From assembly GCF_019355055.1 (NCBI RefSeq), contig NZ_CP048411.1, forward strand, positions 2,817,501-2,881,500: a DNA stretch of 64,000 bases. Reading direction: 5' to 3'. The translations under genes were made by a program, and so were the position numbers. This DNA is from Pseudomonas sp. MTM4 (lineage in GTDB: Bacteria; Pseudomonadota; Gammaproteobacteria; Pseudomonadales; Pseudomonadaceae). Position 1 is the stretch's first letter; each line of letters starts with the position of its first letter. The notes beneath the pieces were generated by a model. It did no database searches. It saw only the letters and a list, made by a program, of their open reading frames with translations, and was not told the origin of the DNA. Positions 60,973 through 64,000 of the stretch are shown one piece after another.

Positions 60973-63900
60973 CTAGCTTGTTCTGTCAGCGGCCAACGCG
61001 ATTTCTTGCTCCTCCAATTCGTCTTCGCGTCGATGAGCCATCTGGTAGAGCAACGGCAAAACTAATAGCGTTAGCACCGTTGAGGAGAGAATCCCCCCGA
61101 TCACCACCGTCGCAAGGGGACGTTGTACCTCTGCACCGGTACCCACATTCAAGGCCATTGGAACGAACCCGAGTGAAGCCACTAAGGCTGTCATCAATAC
61201 CGGTCGTAGCCGGGTAAGGGCACCTTCGCGGATCGCAGTGTCCAGAGGTAAACCTTGCTCCCGTAGGCTACGGATGAAGGAGATCATTACCAGGCCATTT
61301 AGAACGGCGACGCCTGACAGAGCAATAAAGCCAACACCTGCTGAAATGGACAATGGGATATCTCTGAGCCACAGCGCAACAATGCCTCCGGTGAGCGCAA
61401 ATGGAATCCCTGTAAAGACCAACAAACCGTCTTTGACATTGTTGAACATCATGAAAAGCAGAATGAAGACCAGGAGCAGCGCCACGGGGACGACAATCTG
61501 CAGCCGCTTCGTTGCCGATTCAAGCTGCTCAAAGGTACCGCCCCAGTCGATCCAATAACCTGCCGGGATATCTACCTGGGCCTGGATTTTCTGTTCTGCC
61601 TCAGATACGAATGATCCAATGTCACGACCACGGACGTTTGCACTGACGACAATTCGCCGTTTCCCTTCTTCTCTACTGATCTGATTCGGACCGGGGGCCA
61701 AATCCAGGGTGGCCACCTCGCCGAGGGGGATATAACTTATGGTGCTGTTTAATTCCCTTGGAAGGGCAATTGGAAGCCGCTCAATTGCGGCGAGATCGCT
61801 GCGTATCTCGTCCGGTAAACGAACCACGATATCGAAACGCCGATCTCCTTGAAACAAGGTGCCTGCCTCTCGGCCACCGATAGCTACTGCAACCGCTTGC
61901 TGGACGGTATCTAGACTCAGGCCGTATCGTGCGATCTGATCGCGATCGATATCAATCGTGAGCATGGGAAGGCCAGTCGTCTGCTCGACCGTAACCTCTG
62001 AAGCGCCTGGTACTTGTCCTAGCACCTCGGATACTTCCGCCGCCGTGCTGTTAAGAACGTCCATGTCATCACCATAGATTTTCACGGCTACCGCGGCACG
62101 AACTCCGGAAATCAGCTCGTTGAAACGCAGCTGAATCGGCTGGGAAAACTCGTAGTTATTGCCCGGCAACTCAGCGGCGGATGCTTGCACCTCGCTTAAG
62201 AGCTGATTACGCGACTTGCCTGGATCCGGCCACTGTTCTTGTGGCTTCAGCATGACGTACCCGTCAGAGATATTTGGAGGCATAGCATCCGATGCCACTT
62301 CCGCAGTGCCAGTTCGCGCAAATATGCGTTCAATCTCCGGAAACTCATCCATAAGCTTTCGCTCCAGCTGCTGCTGCATCTCTACAGACTGACTAAGACT
62401 GGTAGCTGGTACACGAAGGGCTTGGATAGCGAAGTCTCCCTCGTTGAGGCTAGGCACGAATTCACTGCCCATACGTGACCCTACGAGGCCAGAAAGTATG
62501 ACTACAACTACCGCAAAGGTGAGCACTGCTGGCTTGTTGGCCATTACCGCATCGAGCGCAGGTGCGTAGGCCCGTTTAGCATTGCGGATTAGAAAGTTTT
62601 CCTTTTCCGTAACCCGCTTACCGATAAAGAGCGCAACGGCCGCCGGGACGAACGTCACCGAAAGGATTATCGCCCCGAATAGCGCTGTCACTACGGTAAA
62701 CGCCATGGGCGTGAACATCTTACCTTCTACCCCTGTAAGGGCGAATATCGGCAGATACACGATCATAATGATCAGCTGCCCATACAATAGAGGCCGACGC
62801 ACTTCCTTTGCCGCAGCGAATACTTCATGAAGCCGTTCGGACAGTGTTAATGCCCGTCCGTGATGGGACTGAGCGTGTGCAAGTCGACGCACGCAGTTCT
62901 CAACAATCACCACGGCTCCATCGATAATGATGCCGAAATCCAATGCGCCTAGGCTCATCAGGTTGGCGCTGACCTGATTGGCTACCATGCCGGTGAACGT
63001 GAAGAGCATAGAAAGCGGTATCACAAGCGCGGTTAGGATCGCCGCCCGGATATTGCCTAAGAAGAGAAAAAGTATAACCACAACAAGAATGGCACCCTCA
63101 GTGAGGTTCTTCTTAACGGTGGATATAGCTTTGTCTACGAGTACAGTTCGATCGTAGACAGTAATTGCCTTTACGCCTTCCGGAAGCGAAAGGTTTATCT
63201 CTTTCATCTTGTCGTCGACAGCCCTTGAAACTACTCGGCTATTTTCACCGATAAGCATGAAGGCCGTACCTAGTACCACTTCGCGGCCATTCTCGGTGGC
63301 TGCGCCAGTGCGGAGCTCCTTTCCAACCTCGACCGTCGCAACGTCGCGGATACGCACTGGGGTACCGTCAACGTTGCTAATAAGGGTATCGCGGATGTCC
63401 TCCACAGACTGCATTTGTCCTGGAGCGCGAACAAGATACTGCTCGCCGCGCTTTTCAATATATCCGGCACCTAGATTGTTATTGTTTTGCTCAACCGCCT
63501 CGATCAAATCTTGTAGTGTTAGTCCAAACGACCGCAAAGTGTCTGGGTTGGGGGCGATCTGATATTCCTTTGCATATCCTCCGATCGTATTGATCTCAGT
63601 AACACCAGGTACATTTCGGACTTGCGGTTTGATGATCCAATCTTGAATCTCACGCAAGTCAGCAGGGGTATACGGCGTACCGTCCGATTTGGTGGCACCT
63701 TCCTCAGCTTCAACCGTCCAAAAATAGATTTCGCCAAGCCCAGTGGAAATAGGGCCAAGTGTTGGAGTGACGCCATCTGGGAGCTGATCTTTGGCCCCTC
63801 CCAGGCGCTCGTTCACAAGTTGGCGGGCAAAATAGATGTCAGTGCCTTCCTCAAAAATAACTGTGATCTGAGAAAGTCCATATCGAGACAAGGATCGTGT

Positions 63901-64000
63901 CTGCTCGAGCTTGGGCAGCCCAGCCATTACCGTCTCGAGCGGGTAGGTAATACGCTGCTCCACTTCCAGCGGGGAATAACCTGGCGCCGCAGTGTTGATT
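60973..64000 (-). CDS. czcA: CzcA/CusA-type heavy metal RND efflux pump (5' end beyond window)
   Basis: About 1008 residues visible; the frame continues past 64000 (INTAAPGYSPLEVEQRITYP is the usual region about 40 residues into CzcA/CusA). Inner-membrane proton-driven trimer that drives metal ions through a tripartite complex. Marker motifs: FGIIIDGAVVIVENCVRRLA (DFG/D in TM4 for proton relay; an HME signature), porter loops such as RDQIARYGLSLDTVQQAVAV, and GGIVALWLRDIPLSISAGVG. C terminus LADRTS-like and complete. The DGAVVIVENC segment fits the Zn/Co/Cd (CzcA) class more than Cu/Ag CusA, but I would not insist. czcB/czcC would lie to the right. Confidence 0.92.
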   Translation of the reverse strand, partial: INTAAPGYSPLEVEQRITYPLETVMAGLPKLEQTRSLSRYGLSQITVIFEEGTDIYFARQLVNERLGGAKDQLPDGVTPTLGPISTGLGEIYFWTVEAEEGATKSDGTPYTPADLREIQDWIIKPQVRNVPGVTEINTIGGYAKEYQIAPNPDTLRSFGLTLQDLIEAVEQNNNNLGAGYIEKRGEQYLVRAPGQMQSVEDIRDTLISNVDGTPVRIRDVATVEVGKELRTGAATENGREVVLGTAFMLIGENSRVVSRAVDDKMKEINLSLPEGVKAITVYDRTVLVDKAISTVKKNLTEGAILVVVILFLFLGNIRAAILTALVIPLSMLFTFTGMVANQVSANLMSLGALDFGIIIDGAVVIVENCVRRLAHAQSHHGRALTLSERLHEVFAAAKEVRRPLLYGQLIIMIVYLPIFALTGVEGKMFTPMAFTVVTALFGAIILSVTFVPAAVALFIGKRVTEKENFLIRNAKRAYAPALDAVMANKPAVLTFAVVVVILSGLVGSRMGSEFVPSLNEGDFAIQALRVPATSLSQSVEMQQQLERKLMDEFPEIERIFARTGTAEVASDAMPPNISDGYVMLKPQEQWPDPGKSRNQLLSEVQASAAELPGNNYEFSQPIQLRFNELISGVRAAVAVKIYGDDMDVLNSTAAEVSEVLGQVPGASEVTVEQTTGLPMLTIDIDRDQIARYGLSLDTVQQAVAVAIGGREAGTLFQGDRRFDIVVRLPDEIRSDLAAIERLPIALPRELNSTISYIPLGEVATLDLAPGPNQISREEGKRRIVVSANVRGRDIGSFVSEAEQKIQAQVDIPAGYWIDWGGTFEQLESATKRLQIVVPVALLLVFILLFMMFNNVKDGLLVFTGIPFALTGGIVALWLRDIPLSISAGVGFIALSGVAVLNGLVMISFIRSLREQGLPLDTAIREGALTRLRPVLMTALVASLGFVPMALNVGTGAEVQRPLATVVIGGILSSTVLTLLVLPLLYQMAHRREDELEEQEIALAADRTS

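Noticed and set aside
1..64000. CRISPR array
   Set aside because: No regularly spaced direct repeats with unique spacers; repeats seen are REP units, IS ends and operators.

Overview
The window is GC-rich gamma-proteobacterial chromosome, almost certainly Pseudomonas sensu lato. The P. stutzeri / Stutzerimonas group is my best guess, from gene content and order: spuABC-spuI, aguBA, a PA0290-like cyclase, desA, kauB next to an omega-aminotransferase, and rpmBG. Species assignment is inference. The first 41 kb is mostly core or near-core DNA. From the tRNA-Arg at 41033-41109 to the right edge the DNA is accessory: integrases, insertion sequences, transposon fragments, small unknown genes and metal resistance.

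Layout. (1) 1-6.7 kb: polyamine and agmatine catabolism, with spuA-spuB-spuC leftward, spuI divergent, then aguB-aguA. (2) 6.7-10.4 kb: two secreted small proteins, a PAS-GGDEF diguanylate cyclase and the fatty-acid desaturase desA. (3) 10.7-25.7 kb: ten co-directional genes, most overlapping by 4-11 bp: three multi-PAS histidine kinases, three single-domain response regulators, an HPt-REC-REC-GGDEF cyclase, a TPR/YaiO-type outer-membrane barrel, a membrane-anchored HEAT-repeat protein and a processive family-2 glycosyltransferase. This looks like a dedicated sensory and c-di-GMP controlled exopolysaccharide system that I cannot match to a named locus. (4) 25.9-29.6 kb: kauB, an omega-aminotransferase, rpmB-rpmG. 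(5) 30-38.8 kb: an IclR regulator, a TetR regulator with an alpha/beta hydrolase, an MFS permease and a three-gene beta-oxidation operon. Three promoters here share a 15-bp dyad that may be the IclR operator. (6) 39.1-41.1 kb: gabD, half a tRNA-Arg relic, and intact tRNA-Arg(CCG).

(7) 41.1-55.7 kb is a mosaic island: a complete IS3-family element (ATC target duplication, nonsense codon in orfA), an IS256-like remnant, a truncated CARF-like regulator fragment coupled to an unknown gene, an integrase-excisionase-repressor module with repeated operators, then a divergent module of two giant tyrosine-recombinase-like proteins (833 and 1037 aa) facing a protein with four tandem helix-turn-helix repeats across an intergenic region with a perfect 34-bp palindrome. 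A second complete IS3 element (CTA duplication), a truncated HigA antitoxin and a Tn3-family tnpA tail with intact tnpC follow. (8) 55.7-64 kb: an ACR3/bile-acid-symporter-type arsenic permease, a DsbB/DsbA-like pair with an isoprenylcysteine-methyltransferase-like membrane protein, a CDF metal exporter, a PtrA-like secreted peptide behind a CopR/CzcR-type box, a decayed IS3 copy, and a CzcA/CusA RND pump running off the right edge.

How the parts work together. Agmatine is converted to putrescine by AguA and AguB, putrescine enters the gamma-glutamylation route (SpuI/SpuB, SpuC, KauB, SpuA), and GabD oxidises the resulting C4 semialdehyde, so several steps of one catabolic network lie within 41 kb. 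The giant-recombinase module and the exopolysaccharide signalling locus are the two best candidates for undescribed biology.
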